DNA from: DLKC01 sp002478885
GTDB taxonomy: Bacteria > Bacteroidota > Bacteroidia > Chitinophagales > Chitinophagaceae
Direction of reading: 5' to 3'
Assembly (NCBI GenBank): GCA_046329585.1
Contig: JAXLUI010000001.1
Span: 124,001 to 188,000, forward strand
DNA length: 64,000 nt
This document shows, one piece after another, positions 24,690 to 33,588 of this stretch. Each line of letters begins with the position of its first letter. Position 1 is the first letter of the stretch. The notes beneath the pieces are model-generated. The model was not told where the DNA came from. It worked only from the letters and a program-made list of their open reading frames with translations, and did not search any database. The position numbers and the translations under genes are program-made.

Positions 24690-24880
24690 CTGCCTTAGAC
24701 ATAATATTGTCTTATATGAATTTTTTTATTGCTCTTTAGTGTCTGCGTGAGACACGCAGGATGGCGGGCTTGTAATTGCGATTTTTCACTTCACTGTTAC
24801 TAAGGTAGGCGTAAAAAATCGCAATTACAAGCCCGAAGGCATAAAAAAACACATATAAGAAACAATTATGTTAAGCAGAC
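24690..24880. repeat. Imperfect long inverted repeat, attC-like or MITE-like
   Basis: Inner arms 24765-24786 and 24814-24835 are perfect 22-bp complements (CGGGCTTGTAATTGCGATTT core). Outer arms, about 24690-24732 and 24838-24880, are near-complements (both contain CTTATATG / CATATAAG and ACATAAT / ATTATGT). Between the left outer and inner arms sits a small perfect hairpin, CTGCGTG-AGA-CACGCAG, at 24743-24759. The right end carries GTTAAGC (24870-24876), as in the GTTRRRY core of attC sites; the left end is not canonical. Confidence 0.65.
24866..24880. repeat. 15-bp direct repeat, right copy
   Basis: TTATGTTAAGCAGAC, identical to 23858-23872; it forms the right end of the large inverted repeat. 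Confidence 0.6.
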
Positions 24881-24987
24881 ACGGAGCAGGAAGGAAAAAA
24901 ACCAACGCACAGAAAAATTATAAACTGATGCTGACGTATTCCTTAAGCCTGGCCTGGCTCCCTTCAATTTAACGATTGGTGGGCCAA

Positions 24988-25021
24988 CTAAAAAGCCTCG
25001 CATTTCTGCAAGGCTTTTTAG
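24988..25021 (-). terminator. Terminator of the TPR gene
   Basis: Perfect 11-bp stem CTAAAAAGCCT (24988-24998) with AGGCTTTTTAG (25011-25021) and a 12-nt loop. On the minus strand it lies 34 bp after the stop codon at 25055. Confidence 0.75.
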
Positions 25022-25054
25022 TGATAACTTTTACTACTTTATATGGCAAGTTAA

Positions 25055-26362
25055 TTATTGATTTTTGTACTTGTCGTGTTCGCTATCATAAATCTTATAC
25101 TTTGCATCGAAGGCATCATAATCTTTTGGATTTACTCCCCGGCTTTTATCTCTTTTCCACATGTAAAGGTTGGCGAGATAATCAACAGATCTTCCGAGAC
25201 TGGCGTTTTCATTTTTTTCCCTTGGTTCTTTAGCTTTTAGAGTGTTATACCCTTTCTCCAACCATTCGATTGATTTTGAACTCATCTCCTGCTGTTGCCG
25301 GGTAACATCGTCTCTTTGCTTCTTCAAATCAGCGGACTCACCTCTCAAATTGTAATACCTGTCGTCCAGCACGCCAAACAAAGCGTAATAGAGCACTCCG
25401 GCGTTAAATGCATAAATACCATTTTTGTTGTTTAGGTTATATGCTTTTGCAAAAGCGTCAGCAGCAGCTAATTTAACATTAGACTGCTGAACGCTATCAA
25501 GCGAACTAAGCTGGTCTTTCGTTGGGGTTGCAAAGGTCTCGGCATAAGAAATATAATCATCTTCTGTCATTTTACCGCCGGCATCAGCAGCCTTGTATTT
25601 TCCCAGAATATCAGCAATACCAGTATTAGAACTCATATAGTTCATTTCAAACTGGCTCCAAACAGCCATATCTGCAGGGTAAACTTCCTTTGCTATTGAA
25701 AGGTACTTTTTGAAACTTGCTTCGTCTTTGCGTTTAGTATCATAATCAAGGATATATTTATAGATGTCTTCATATTCCTTGTCATTTATTTTCCAATCAG
25801 CCAACGATTTATAGCGTTTGTTAGCTTCATCAATCTTTCCCGCGTTCTGGGCAGCATAAGCGGTATACAGCACCACCGTAGTGTCGATTGTATATTTACC
25901 ATTTGAGTTCAACGAATTCTTTCCAATAAATTCGCTTACATCCTGGCACATGTTGAGGCTGTTGTAAGCATTTGCCCAATCTTTGTTTTGAAAGTAATCA
26001 CGGCCCATATTAAAAGTCTCGCTGTAAAGCAAAATAATAGGTCTCAATCCATACTCTTTTAATTTAGCCAGACCAGGATCTTTTTCTGTATATTTCAGCA
26101 ATGCAGCCATGGCGTCTTTGCCTGCATCAGGATATTTGGCTCTTAATGTGGCATCGCCGAAAAGCTCGCTGTAGACATTTAATTTCCACAAGTAAGTTTC
26201 CGCTTTATCCATGGCTTTCGGGTCGGCAGCTAATTTATCAATGTCTTTTTTAGCATCTTCGAACTTCCCTGTTGTGTAATTAAGCGTTACAGGGGTGTAA
26301 TTCTGACTGAAGGAAGTAAAAAAGAACGTCGCAAGCAAAAGCGATAAATACACCTTTTTCAT
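25055..26362 (-). CDS. Exported TPR-type protein
   Basis: A 435-residue protein from the ATG at 26362, which gives a signal peptide (MKKVYLSLLLATFFFTSFSQ). An upstream ATG at 26446 overlaps gyrA and is rejected. The mature part is helical with degenerate TPR units ('LYTAYAAQNAGKIDEANKRYKSL', 'FAKAYNLNNKNGIYAFNAGVLYYALFG') and a coiled-coil-like stretch 'SADLKKQRDDVTRQQQEM'. The role is unknown; periplasmic scaffolding is likely. It starts 31 bp after the gyrA stop and may be co-transcribed with it. Confidence 0.75.
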   Translation of the reverse strand: MKKVYLSLLLATFFFTSFSQNYTPVTLNYTTGKFEDAKKDIDKLAADPKAMDKAETYLWKLNVYSELFGDATLRAKYPDAGKDAMAALLKYTEKDPGLAKLKEYGLRPIILLYSETFNMGRDYFQNKDWANAYNSLNMCQDVSEFIGKNSLNSNGKYTIDTTVVLYTAYAAQNAGKIDEANKRYKSLADWKINDKEYEDIYKYILDYDTKRKDEASFKKYLSIAKEVYPADMAVWSQFEMNYMSSNTGIADILGKYKAADAGGKMTEDDYISYAETFATPTKDQLSSLDSVQQSNVKLAAADAFAKAYNLNNKNGIYAFNAGVLYYALFGVLDDRYYNLRGESADLKKQRDDVTRQQQEMSSKSIEWLEKGYNTLKAKEPREKNENASLGRSVDYLANLYMWKRDKSRGVNPKDYDAFDAKYKIYDSEHDKYKNQ

Positions 26363-26393
26363 AATCTGTATTTTATTGATGGTTGTTTTTAAC

Positions 26394-28940
26394 TTAAGAT
26401 TGATTGTCATTGTCTGCGCCTTCAACCGATGGATTTTCGCCATCATCTTTTATCTCCGGGTCTGCTTCATCAATTTTGGATATAGCCGCAATTTCGTCGC
26501 CTTCGTCGAGCCTGATGAGGATTACCCCCTGCGTTGCACGCCCGGCCTCTTTAATATTTGCAATAGCCGTTCTTAGCGTTATTCCTGATTTGCAGGTGAT
26601 TATCAAATCCTCTTTTTCACTGACATCGGCGATTCCTACCAGTTTTCCCGTTTTCTCAGTAACGTTAATCGTCTTAACCCCTTTTCCACCGCGATTTGTA
26701 ATCCTGTATTCGTCAATAAGCGTGCGTTTTCCAAATCCTTTTTCACTAACAACTAAAACAGTTTTTTCGGCATCGACCTTATTGACACATATCATGCCAA
26801 TCACTTCATCAGATTCATCATCAACTTCGATACCATTCACTCCGATGGCACCTCTACCCGTGGCTCTTACCTTGTCTTCGGGAAAACGTATTGCTCTACC
26901 GCTTCTTACAGCCATCATAATTTCAGAATTACCATCGGTCATTTTAGCTTCCAGTAATTCATCGCCTTCTATAATTGTTATTGCATTCACACCATTTGCC
27001 CGAGGCCGGCTAAATTCTTCGAGAAGTGTTTTCTTAATTACGCCTTTTTTAGTGCATAAAATAATGAAGTGACTGTTTATAAACTCCTTATCTTCAAGGT
27101 TTTTGACATCTATGATGGCGCACACCTTATCGTCGGGAGGCAATTGTATCAGGTTTTGTATAGCACGTCCCTTACTCTGCTTCTCACCTTCGGGGATCTC
27201 GTAAACTTTTAACCAGTAGCAACGTCCTTTTTCTGTGAAAAACATCATGGTGTCATGAGTGGAGGCTACAAAAAGATGTTCCACATAATCTTCCTCTCTG
27301 GTTTTGCTTCCAATTGCACCTCTTCCACCTCTCCTTTGTTGCCGGTACTCTGAAGAGGAAGTCCTTTTAATATAACCTAAATGCGATATAGTAATTATAA
27401 CATCCTCTTTTTCAATTAAATCCTCTATTCGCATTTCGTCTGCGAGATATTGAATTTCTGTTTTGCGGGCATCTCCAAATTTGTCCTTTATTTCGGCCAG
27501 CTCCTTTTTTATCAATTCATAACGTAACGATTCGCTTTGAAGCAGTTCCTGAAGGCCGGCGATAAGGATCATTAATTCGTCATACTCCAACTTGATCTTA
27601 TCGCGTTCCATACCGGTGAGACGCTGTAGCCTCAGCTCAAGAATTGCCTTTGCCTGGATATCATCAATTCCCCAGCCGGCATTTACCAGGTTATCCTTGG
27701 CTATTTCCGGAGTTGCTGAATTGCGTATCATTTGAATTACTTCATCGAGGTGATCAAGGGCTATCAGATAACCTTGCAATAAGTGAGCTCTTTCCTGGGC
27801 CTTCTTTAGATCGAATTGCGCCCTTCTAATCACGACATCCATTCTGAATTCAATGAATTCAGCAATCAGGTCCCTGATATTTAATATCCTTGGTCTACCT
27901 TTTACAAGGGCTACATTATTGACACCATAACTTGTCTGAAGCTCCGTATATTTAAAAATCTGGTTAATCACCACGGAAGCAACCGCATCCCGTTTAAGGT
28001 CAACAACTATACGGGTACCTTCCCTCTTATTACTTTCATTATTGACATGGGCAATGCCTTCAATAGTTTTATCGTTTACAAGCTGCCCGATTTTGTCTGT
28101 AAGAAGATCACGATTAACCTGGTACGGTACTTCGGTGATCACAATTTGTTCTCTCCCACTGGCTTTTGTATCAACGTGGCATTTCCCCCTTAACACCACT
28201 CTGCCGCGTCCTGTTAACAATCCCTGCTTCACACCTTCCATTCCATAAATAACACCACCAGTAGGGAAGTCAGGGGCTTTTACATACTTCGTTAGTTCTT
28301 CAACGGTAATTTCCTTGTCTTCGATAAAGGCCATGCAACCATCTATTACCTCGCTAAGGTTATGGGGCATCATGTTGGTAGCCATACCTACAGCAATACC
28401 GCTGCTGCCATTCACTAAAAGCTGCGGAATTCTACTGGGCAATACCGTTGGTTCCTTTAGCGAATCATCAAAGTTTAATTGAAAGTCAACTGTATCTTTT
28501 TCGATGTCTTCGAGCATCGCTTCTGCAAACTTCTGAAGCCGGACTTCGGTATACCTCATAGCCGCAGGCGGGTCACCATCCTGGTTACCAAAATTACCCT
28601 GACCATCAACAAGCATATATCTTAGCGTCCATTCCTGGGCCATCCTGACGATTGTGTCGTAAATAGCACTGTCCCCATGAGGGTGAAACTTACCCATGAC
28701 CTCCCCAACAATACGCGCAGATTTTTTATAGGCCTTATTGCTGTTATTGCCCAGCTCATTCATGGCATAAAGCACCCTCCTGTGAACCGGCTTAAACCCA
28801 TCTCTCACATCCGGCAAAGCTCTTCCTACAATAACCGACATGGAATAGTCGATGTAAGCAGTCTTCATTTGCTCTTCAATATTCACTTGAATGATCCTAT
28901 CGTTATCGGCTGTTTCCTCTGGTAATAAATTTTCTTCCAT
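26394..28940 (-). CDS. gyrA: DNA gyrase subunit A
   Basis: An 848-residue type II topoisomerase subunit that breaks and rejoins DNA. The catalytic tyrosine is Tyr130 in AAMRYTEVR. The quinolone-resistance region reads HPHGDSAIYDTIVRMAQ with Ser91 and Asp95 at the positions of E. coli S83 and D87, the usual susceptible-type residues. The C-terminal beta-pinwheel repeats are present and include the GyrA-box-like QRRGGRG. An acidic tail (DPEIKDDGENPSVEGADND) ends the protein. gyrB is not in the window. Confidence 0.97.
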   Translation of the reverse strand: MEENLLPEETADNDRIIQVNIEEQMKTAYIDYSMSVIVGRALPDVRDGFKPVHRRVLYAMNELGNNSNKAYKKSARIVGEVMGKFHPHGDSAIYDTIVRMAQEWTLRYMLVDGQGNFGNQDGDPPAAMRYTEVRLQKFAEAMLEDIEKDTVDFQLNFDDSLKEPTVLPSRIPQLLVNGSSGIAVGMATNMMPHNLSEVIDGCMAFIEDKEITVEELTKYVKAPDFPTGGVIYGMEGVKQGLLTGRGRVVLRGKCHVDTKASGREQIVITEVPYQVNRDLLTDKIGQLVNDKTIEGIAHVNNESNKREGTRIVVDLKRDAVASVVINQIFKYTELQTSYGVNNVALVKGRPRILNIRDLIAEFIEFRMDVVIRRAQFDLKKAQERAHLLQGYLIALDHLDEVIQMIRNSATPEIAKDNLVNAGWGIDDIQAKAILELRLQRLTGMERDKIKLEYDELMILIAGLQELLQSESLRYELIKKELAEIKDKFGDARKTEIQYLADEMRIEDLIEKEDVIITISHLGYIKRTSSSEYRQQRRGGRGAIGSKTREEDYVEHLFVASTHDTMMFFTEKGRCYWLKVYEIPEGEKQSKGRAIQNLIQLPPDDKVCAIIDVKNLEDKEFINSHFIILCTKKGVIKKTLLEEFSRPRANGVNAITIIEGDELLEAKMTDGNSEIMMAVRSGRAIRFPEDKVRATGRGAIGVNGIEVDDESDEVIGMICVNKVDAEKTVLVVSEKGFGKRTLIDEYRITNRGGKGVKTINVTEKTGKLVGIADVSEKEDLIITCKSGITLRTAIANIKEAGRATQGVILIRLDEGDEIAAISKIDEADPEIKDDGENPSVEGADNDNQS

Positions 28941-28981
28941 ACCTGTTTATAAATGCTGAAACTATTTTATTTGAAGGATTG

Positions 28982-29015
28982 CAAATCTAACTTTTTGAAA
29001 GGCAACAATGGCAAA
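28982..29015 (-). promoter_or_regulatory. Bacteroidota-type promoter of gyrA
   Basis: On the minus strand TTTG (29015-29012), a 22-nt spacer, then TAGATTTG (28989-28982), about 42 bp before the gyrA ATG. It matches TAnnTTTG with slightly long spacing. Confidence 0.55.
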
Positions 29016-29038
29016 AATAATAGCTTTTTTAGGCTCTT

Positions 29039-29047
29039 TTATCCACA
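29039..29047 (+). promoter_or_regulatory. DnaA-box-like 9-mer
   Basis: TTATCCACA, identical to the classical DnaA box, in the divergent region between gyrA and the GYF-domain gene. It is a single site and no cluster is visible, so it is not evidence for an origin. Confidence 0.3.
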
Positions 29048-29203
29048 ACTGTTAACGAGCATTCAGCCATAAAAATTACCACCGCAGAAAACAACAAACG
29101 GAGGGCAAAAAAAAGGAATAATAACTGAGATACAGCAATTTTTAGCATGTCATTTGCAATAAAAGGAATAGGATGTGCATTAATCAAATTTCAACGCAGC
29201 TTT

Positions 29204-30613
29204 ATGAAATACTACAGACTTCTCAGAAACAACAAAGAAAGCGGACCATTCAGCTCTGACGATCTTATTAGCAATGGCTTTAAACCCTATGATCTAATAT
29301 GGGAAGAAGGTAAAAGTGCAGCATGGAGATACCCAAGTGAAATAGCTGATTTTAAAAATTATGCACCGCAGGTTGAAGAACAACCGTTTGATCGGTTTTA
29401 TAAGAAAAACAAACCTGCGATGCAATCCAAATTGCCGGCAGATCAATATATTACCGTAGCAGTAACCCCTAAACCTTCAATTTTAGCCAAAGAGAAACCA
29501 CGAATAAGGATTAAAGCGGACAGCACCAGGATTGAAATGATTAATCCAATTTTACCGGAAGAGATCAAAGCCTCATCGCAGCCAACGACCATTGAATTGT
29601 TAAACAAAGAAACAAAGGTTGCCAAAGCTCAGTCGTCCAAGGCTAAACCCGAATGGGAGAACATGTGGCTTGATTGGGAAGAGGAAAAAAAAGCTGTACA
29701 AAAACTGAAATTCAAATCTGTACCACAAACATTGAGTGAACCAGAAGTTGAAATTGAAACCAAGTTTTCGCAATCTCTCGACGATGTAAAGCAACTCTAT
29801 ATCGAGAAAGTTTTGAATGGTAAAAAAGCTGGCTGGGAATTTAAACAATACAAAGGCTATATAAGCATAGGAGTAATTTCCCTGTGTGTACTTGCCATTG
29901 GCATCTGGTTAGGCATTCAATGGACAGGTGATGAAGAGACCAAAGCGCATTTATTGGAAAAAAACTCCACCCAATCAATAGTTAGCAGGCCCGTCGAAGA
30001 GATAAATGCTGCCGACAATACAAACACAACAGGTGAAAAAACAGAGAAGAACGATGCTGGCGCAGTCATCATTGTTCCTACAGCAGAGAAAAAACCTGCT
30101 TCAACTGCCCAAAAAACTAAACCGGGTACTAAGGCGTCGTACGTGAAGGCAAATGCAAACAGCAAATTAACCCCATATGCAAACACAAACACCGTTAAGC
30201 AAAACAAATCAATTGCCGCTCCTGCAAAACAAGGCGTTATTAAAAAAGAAGTAGTTGCCGGGAGTGGTGTGGTGATTAAAAAACGGGATGACATTACTAT
30301 TCCGGCGCCGGAAAAGACAGAAAAAAATATTGATAGTTACATAATGCTGAGAAGCCTGGGTAGCTCTTCGCCAGGGGCAAGCTACCGGGTAGAAAATATC
30401 AGCGATGTTGCACTCGAGATGGTGATGATCGATCTTCAATACTACGATGCTGCAGGAAAATTTAAGAAAGGCGAAACAATCTATGTGCGAAATATTAATC
30501 CAGGCCAATCAGTTTCGGTAAAGGCCCCTGAAGATGCAAACGCCTCGAAAATTACCTCCAGGGTATCCATGATCAGTTCTGAGCAAAACAATTTATACCT
30601 TATTGCGGACTAA
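29204..30613 (+). CDS. GYF_2 (DUF4339)-domain membrane protein
   Basis: A 469-residue protein from the ATG at 29204 (MKYYRLLRNNKESGPFSSDDL), preferred over 29147 because the GYF_2 domain begins exactly here. Residues 1-45 carry the GYF_2 pattern ('SGPFSSDDLISNGFKPYDLIWEEGKSAAWRYPSE'). A charged linker leads to one membrane helix (about 219-240, IGVISLCVLAIGIWLGIQW). A Thr/Lys/Ala-rich periplasmic linker and a C-terminal beta domain (about 385-469, 'SYRVENISDVALEMVMIDLQYYDAAGKF') follow. It probably recognises proline-rich partners; function is otherwise unknown. Confidence 0.75.
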   Translation: MKYYRLLRNNKESGPFSSDDLISNGFKPYDLIWEEGKSAAWRYPSEIADFKNYAPQVEEQPFDRFYKKNKPAMQSKLPADQYITVAVTPKPSILAKEKPRIRIKADSTRIEMINPILPEEIKASSQPTTIELLNKETKVAKAQSSKAKPEWENMWLDWEEEKKAVQKLKFKSVPQTLSEPEVEIETKFSQSLDDVKQLYIEKVLNGKKAGWEFKQYKGYISIGVISLCVLAIGIWLGIQWTGDEETKAHLLEKNSTQSIVSRPVEEINAADNTNTTGEKTEKNDAGAVIIVPTAEKKPASTAQKTKPGTKASYVKANANSKLTPYANTNTVKQNKSIAAPAKQGVIKKEVVAGSGVVIKKRDDITIPAPEKTEKNIDSYIMLRSLGSSSPGASYRVENISDVALEMVMIDLQYYDAAGKFKKGETIYVRNINPGQSVSVKAPEDANASKITSRVSMISSEQNNLYLIAD

Positions 30614-30728
30614 AAAGTCAGTTGCATTTACGCCACTCCTTTTAACTTCGCCTGGTAATTGTGTTTAAATAATTTACCGGACCAATGCATCGCGTGGGCT
30701 GTTTTATAAGATGCGTAAAGAACCAACA

Positions 30729-30748
30729 GTACAAGTGTGCGACGCAAC
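30729..30748 (-). repeat. Copy of dispersed 20-bp repeat
   Basis: Plus strand GTACAAGTGTGCGACGCAAC, one change from the reverse complement of the consensus. It lies 55 bp before the saccharopine dehydrogenase-family gene. Confidence 0.9.
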
Positions 30749-30802
30749 TACTGCTGCCATTGCCACCGATGATGGGTCCCCAAATAAATTACCGGTGGTT
30801 TT

Positions 30803-32314
30803 ATGAATGAACATAAACGTATTCTCCTATTTGGTGCGGGAAAATCTGCAACTGTGCTAATAGACTATCTCAAAAAAATATCCATTGAATTTTCCTGGTT
30901 TGTTACGGTCGCGGACAGTAATCTTGAAGCGGCGCAATCGAAGGTCGGTGATCACGACTATGCCAGGGCGGCCCAGGTTAATATAGAAAATGAACGGGAA
31001 AGGCAAAACCTGATCGCGGATGCAGACATCGTTATTTCAATGATGCCGCCACACCTGCATTATAAAATTGCGGTGGATTGTATAGCGCTGAAAAAACATT
31101 TGCTAACAGCATCGTACGTTGATGAAAAAATAAAACAACTTGAACCGGACATAAAAAATAACGGCCTCCTGTTTTTATGTGAGATGGGTCTTGACCCGGG
31201 AATCGATCACATGAGTGCCATGCAACTGTTCGACCGGGTTAGGTCTGCCGGCGGTACAATCACATCTTTTAAGTCGCACTGTGGCGGACTAGTTGCACCT
31301 GAAAGCGACGATAACCCCTGGCACTATAAAATCAGTTGGAATCCACGCAACATCATACTCGCGGGAAAAGCCGGAGCTGTTTACAAAGAAAACAATAAGG
31401 TAGTGCATTTACCTTATGAGCAACTCTTTAACGCCAAGAAACTGGTGGAAGTGCCGGGCGATACACTTTACGCTTATTATCCTAATCGCGATTCGCTTGG
31501 TTATATACAGCTCTACCAACTTGACAGCGCAAGCACATTTGTAAGAACGACTTTAAGGCACCCTGATTTTAGCTTTGGATGGAAAAATATTATTGATCTT
31601 AAACTCACTGATGAAGAGAAAATTTACGAAACCGATGGGCTGTCTGTGTCGGCCTTTTTTAAAATGCATTTCGATCGCAACAGGTTTGGAGAATGGCTGA
31701 ACAATATGCTTACTTCCAGGCTGAACTATGCAAAGGACATGATGGAGAAACTAAAGAACCTAATGGATGCAGAGGAAGAAGCTATGGATGAAGGTGCAGA
31801 TACCGAAGAGGAGATAATGCTGATAGATGAAAAAGGAAGCCTGACGACTATTGCGGTAGACGACGTGAAAGATAAAGCCGCAGAATCTGTTGCTTACCAA
31901 ATGCACGAGGCGAATCTTAGTATGAAGCAATTATTTTTCCTGGGCCTCGACGATGAAACGCTTATAAACAGAGGCCTTTGCAGTGCGGCCGATATTTTGC
32001 AATTTATTCTTGAACGTAAACTGGCTTTAAAGCCTGGTGACAAAGACATGATTGTGATGCTTCACGAAGTAGAGTTCGAAATAAATAAAACCAAATCAAG
32101 CATTTGCAGTAGCCTTATTGTAAAGGGTGAAGACAGCGTTCACACAGCGATGGCTAAAACCGTTGGCCTGCCGCTGGGCATTGCCGCCAAACTAATTCTG
32201 CTAGGAAAAATAAATGAAACAGGTTTGCACATCCCGGTAATCCCTTCCATTTATGACCCGGTGCTTACAGAATTGCAAACACACAATATTATCTTCAACG
32301 AAACAGAATTATAA
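30803..32314 (+). CDS. Saccharopine dehydrogenase-family protein
   Basis: A 503-residue protein. An N-terminal Rossmann segment (ILLFGAGKSATVLIDYL) and the conserved 'DADIVISMMPPHLHYKIAVDCI', 'CEMGLDPGIDHMSAM' and 'SHCGGLVAPESDDNPWHYKISWNPRN' segments identify the saccharopine dehydrogenase (glutamate-forming) family. An acidic insertion (about residues 315-345, EEEAMDEGADTEEEI) interrupts the C-terminal half and is unusual. The reaction is probably NAD(P)-dependent amino-acid metabolism. No lysine-degradation partners are adjacent, so the substrate is uncertain. Confidence 0.85.
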   Translation: MNEHKRILLFGAGKSATVLIDYLKKISIEFSWFVTVADSNLEAAQSKVGDHDYARAAQVNIENERERQNLIADADIVISMMPPHLHYKIAVDCIALKKHLLTASYVDEKIKQLEPDIKNNGLLFLCEMGLDPGIDHMSAMQLFDRVRSAGGTITSFKSHCGGLVAPESDDNPWHYKISWNPRNIILAGKAGAVYKENNKVVHLPYEQLFNAKKLVEVPGDTLYAYYPNRDSLGYIQLYQLDSASTFVRTTLRHPDFSFGWKNIIDLKLTDEEKIYETDGLSVSAFFKMHFDRNRFGEWLNNMLTSRLNYAKDMMEKLKNLMDAEEEAMDEGADTEEEIMLIDEKGSLTTIAVDDVKDKAAESVAYQMHEANLSMKQLFFLGLDDETLINRGLCSAADILQFILERKLALKPGDKDMIVMLHEVEFEINKTKSSICSSLIVKGEDSVHTAMAKTVGLPLGIAAKLILLGKINETGLHIPVIPSIYDPVLTELQTHNIIFNETEL

Positions 32315-32357
32315 AAGGCATTTTTTTAACCGGGCTATATATCAATGTTCAGCTTTG

Positions 32358-32377
32358 CTTGCGTCGCATACTGCAAC
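32358..32377 (+). repeat. Diverged copy of dispersed 20-bp repeat
   Basis: CTTGCGTCGCATACTGCAAC: the first 11 bases are conserved, the 3' part has diverged. It lies after the saccharopine dehydrogenase-family gene. Confidence 0.7.
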
Positions 32378-32435
32378 GCCTTGTTCACCAATCAGCAAAG
32401 GCTCGGCATTTTGAGATAATAAAATAATCGAAACA

Positions 32436-32765
32436 ATGGAAAAATTTCATTTTTCACTGGCAGGGGCAATTACGCAATTGGCCCGGGAAAAGCAGCAACA
32501 GTTTACGCTCATCATGCAAAATGGCAGCATGAGTGTTGAGTATTATGCTCCTGACAAAGTCGATCGGCAAACCCCGCATAAACAGGATGAGCTTTATGTT
32601 ATAGCCAGCGGCTCGGGATACTTTTTTCGCAACGGCGAACAGGTAAGCGTTACACAGGGCGACGTGTTATTTGTGCCCGCCGGCATGGAGCATCGGTTTG
32701 AAAATTTCAGCGACGATTTTGCCACATGGGTAATCTTCTACGGACCAAACGGCGGCGAGCAGTAA
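32436..32765 (+). CDS. Cupin-domain protein
   Basis: A 109-residue single-domain cupin. The two cupin motifs are visible: 'TPHKQDELYVIASGSGYFFRNGE' and 'GDVLFVPAGMEHRFENFSDDF', with His and Glu residues in metal-binding positions. Substrate and reaction are unknown; small cupins of this kind can be enzymes or sensors. It is convergent with the sirtuin gene. Confidence 0.85.
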   Translation: MEKFHFSLAGAITQLAREKQQQFTLIMQNGSMSVEYYAPDKVDRQTPHKQDELYVIASGSGYFFRNGEQVSVTQGDVLFVPAGMEHRFENFSDDFATWVIFYGPNGGEQ

Positions 32766-32798
32766 AAAAGCAGGTTGTATCGCTGACTTTTCAAATAA

Positions 32799-33491
32799 TT
32801 ATTTGTACTCGTTTAGTATACCGGTCAATTCCTTCACACCTTCAGTCGCAGTTTTTTCAATCGTCGTCATATTATGTACTGACGATGTATAAGGAATACG
32901 TTTGTCGATAATGAATTTGGGAATTTCCCATGCTGCATAGTTTAAGAGACCGGCTGCCGGATAAACCAGCAGGGAAGTTCCAACAACAACGAATATATCA
33001 GCAGTTCTAACAATACTTATCGCGTGTTCGATTTCCGGAACAGGTTCTTCAAACCAAACTATATGTGGCCGAAGCTGGGCACCGTCTTCTGCCCTATCGC
33101 CGATTTTAATGTCGTGTTTGATAGCATAAACCAGTGACTCATTTGTTTCACTTCGCATCTTAAATATCTCACCGTGAAGATGCAATACGTGTGTGGCTCC
33201 TGCCCTCTCATGCAGATCGTCGATATTTTGCGTAATAATTGTTACATCAAAGCTATCCTGCAATCTAGCCAGCCCCCGATGTGCTTCATTGGGTGTCGAT
33301 TTCGCAACGTCATTTCTCCGGTAATTATAAAAGTCTAAAACAAGCTGGGGATTTTTTCGCCAGGCACGCGGCGTGGCAACATCTTCAATGTTATACCCTT
33401 CCCATAATCCCTCGCTATCGCGAAATGTTTTCAAACCGCTTTCCGCACTGATTCCGGCACCAGTTAAAACAACCAATTTCTTTTTATGCAT
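32799..33491 (-). CDS. cobB: NAD-dependent protein deacylase (sirtuin), cysteine-free
   Basis: A 230-residue sirtuin that removes acyl groups from lysines using NAD. Motifs: GAGISAESGLKTFRDSEGLW (10-30), TQNIDDLHERAG (about 88-98) and the catalytic His106 in HLHGEIF. Tyr55 and Arg58 in FYNYRR correspond to the pair in CobB/SIRT5 associated with desuccinylation and demalonylation. The region where most sirtuins carry four zinc cysteines (about 112-135) has none, and the whole protein has no Cys. The catalytic core is otherwise complete, so activity is expected. Confidence 0.9.
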   Translation of the reverse strand: MHKKKLVVLTGAGISAESGLKTFRDSEGLWEGYNIEDVATPRAWRKNPQLVLDFYNYRRNDVAKSTPNEAHRGLARLQDSFDVTIITQNIDDLHERAGATHVLHLHGEIFKMRSETNESLVYAIKHDIKIGDRAEDGAQLRPHIVWFEEPVPEIEHAISIVRTADIFVVVGTSLLVYPAAGLLNYAAWEIPKFIIDKRIPYTSSVHNMTTIEKTATEGVKELTGILNEYK

Positions 33492-33588
33492 ATGCTAAAC
33501 TCTTTTCTTTTCAAATATAAAAAGGTTATAACGCCCAATAGAACCTTATTGCCATTGATCGTGTCAACCTGTGCGGCAGAAATTGTCG

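Larger units (their letters stand above)
24543..25054. other. Gene-free interval with hairpin, large inverted repeat and terminator
   Basis: About 510 bp. It contains a hairpin at 24643-24681 (GTGCTGAAATGGCT against AGCCATTTCGCAC), the complex inverted repeat at 24690-24880, and a terminator at 24988-25021 for the gene that ends at 25055. No coding sequence is supported. Confidence 0.6.

Noticed and set aside
26404..27072. 222-residue plus-strand ORF
   Set aside because: Entirely antisense to gyrA; its Ser/Ile/Phe-rich content is a shadow of the gyrA codons.
22505..29047. Chromosomal replication origin (recF, gyrA and a DnaA box close together)
   Set aside because: Only one DnaA-box 9-mer is visible, there is no AT-rich unwinding element with clustered boxes, and dnaA, dnaN and gyrB are absent.
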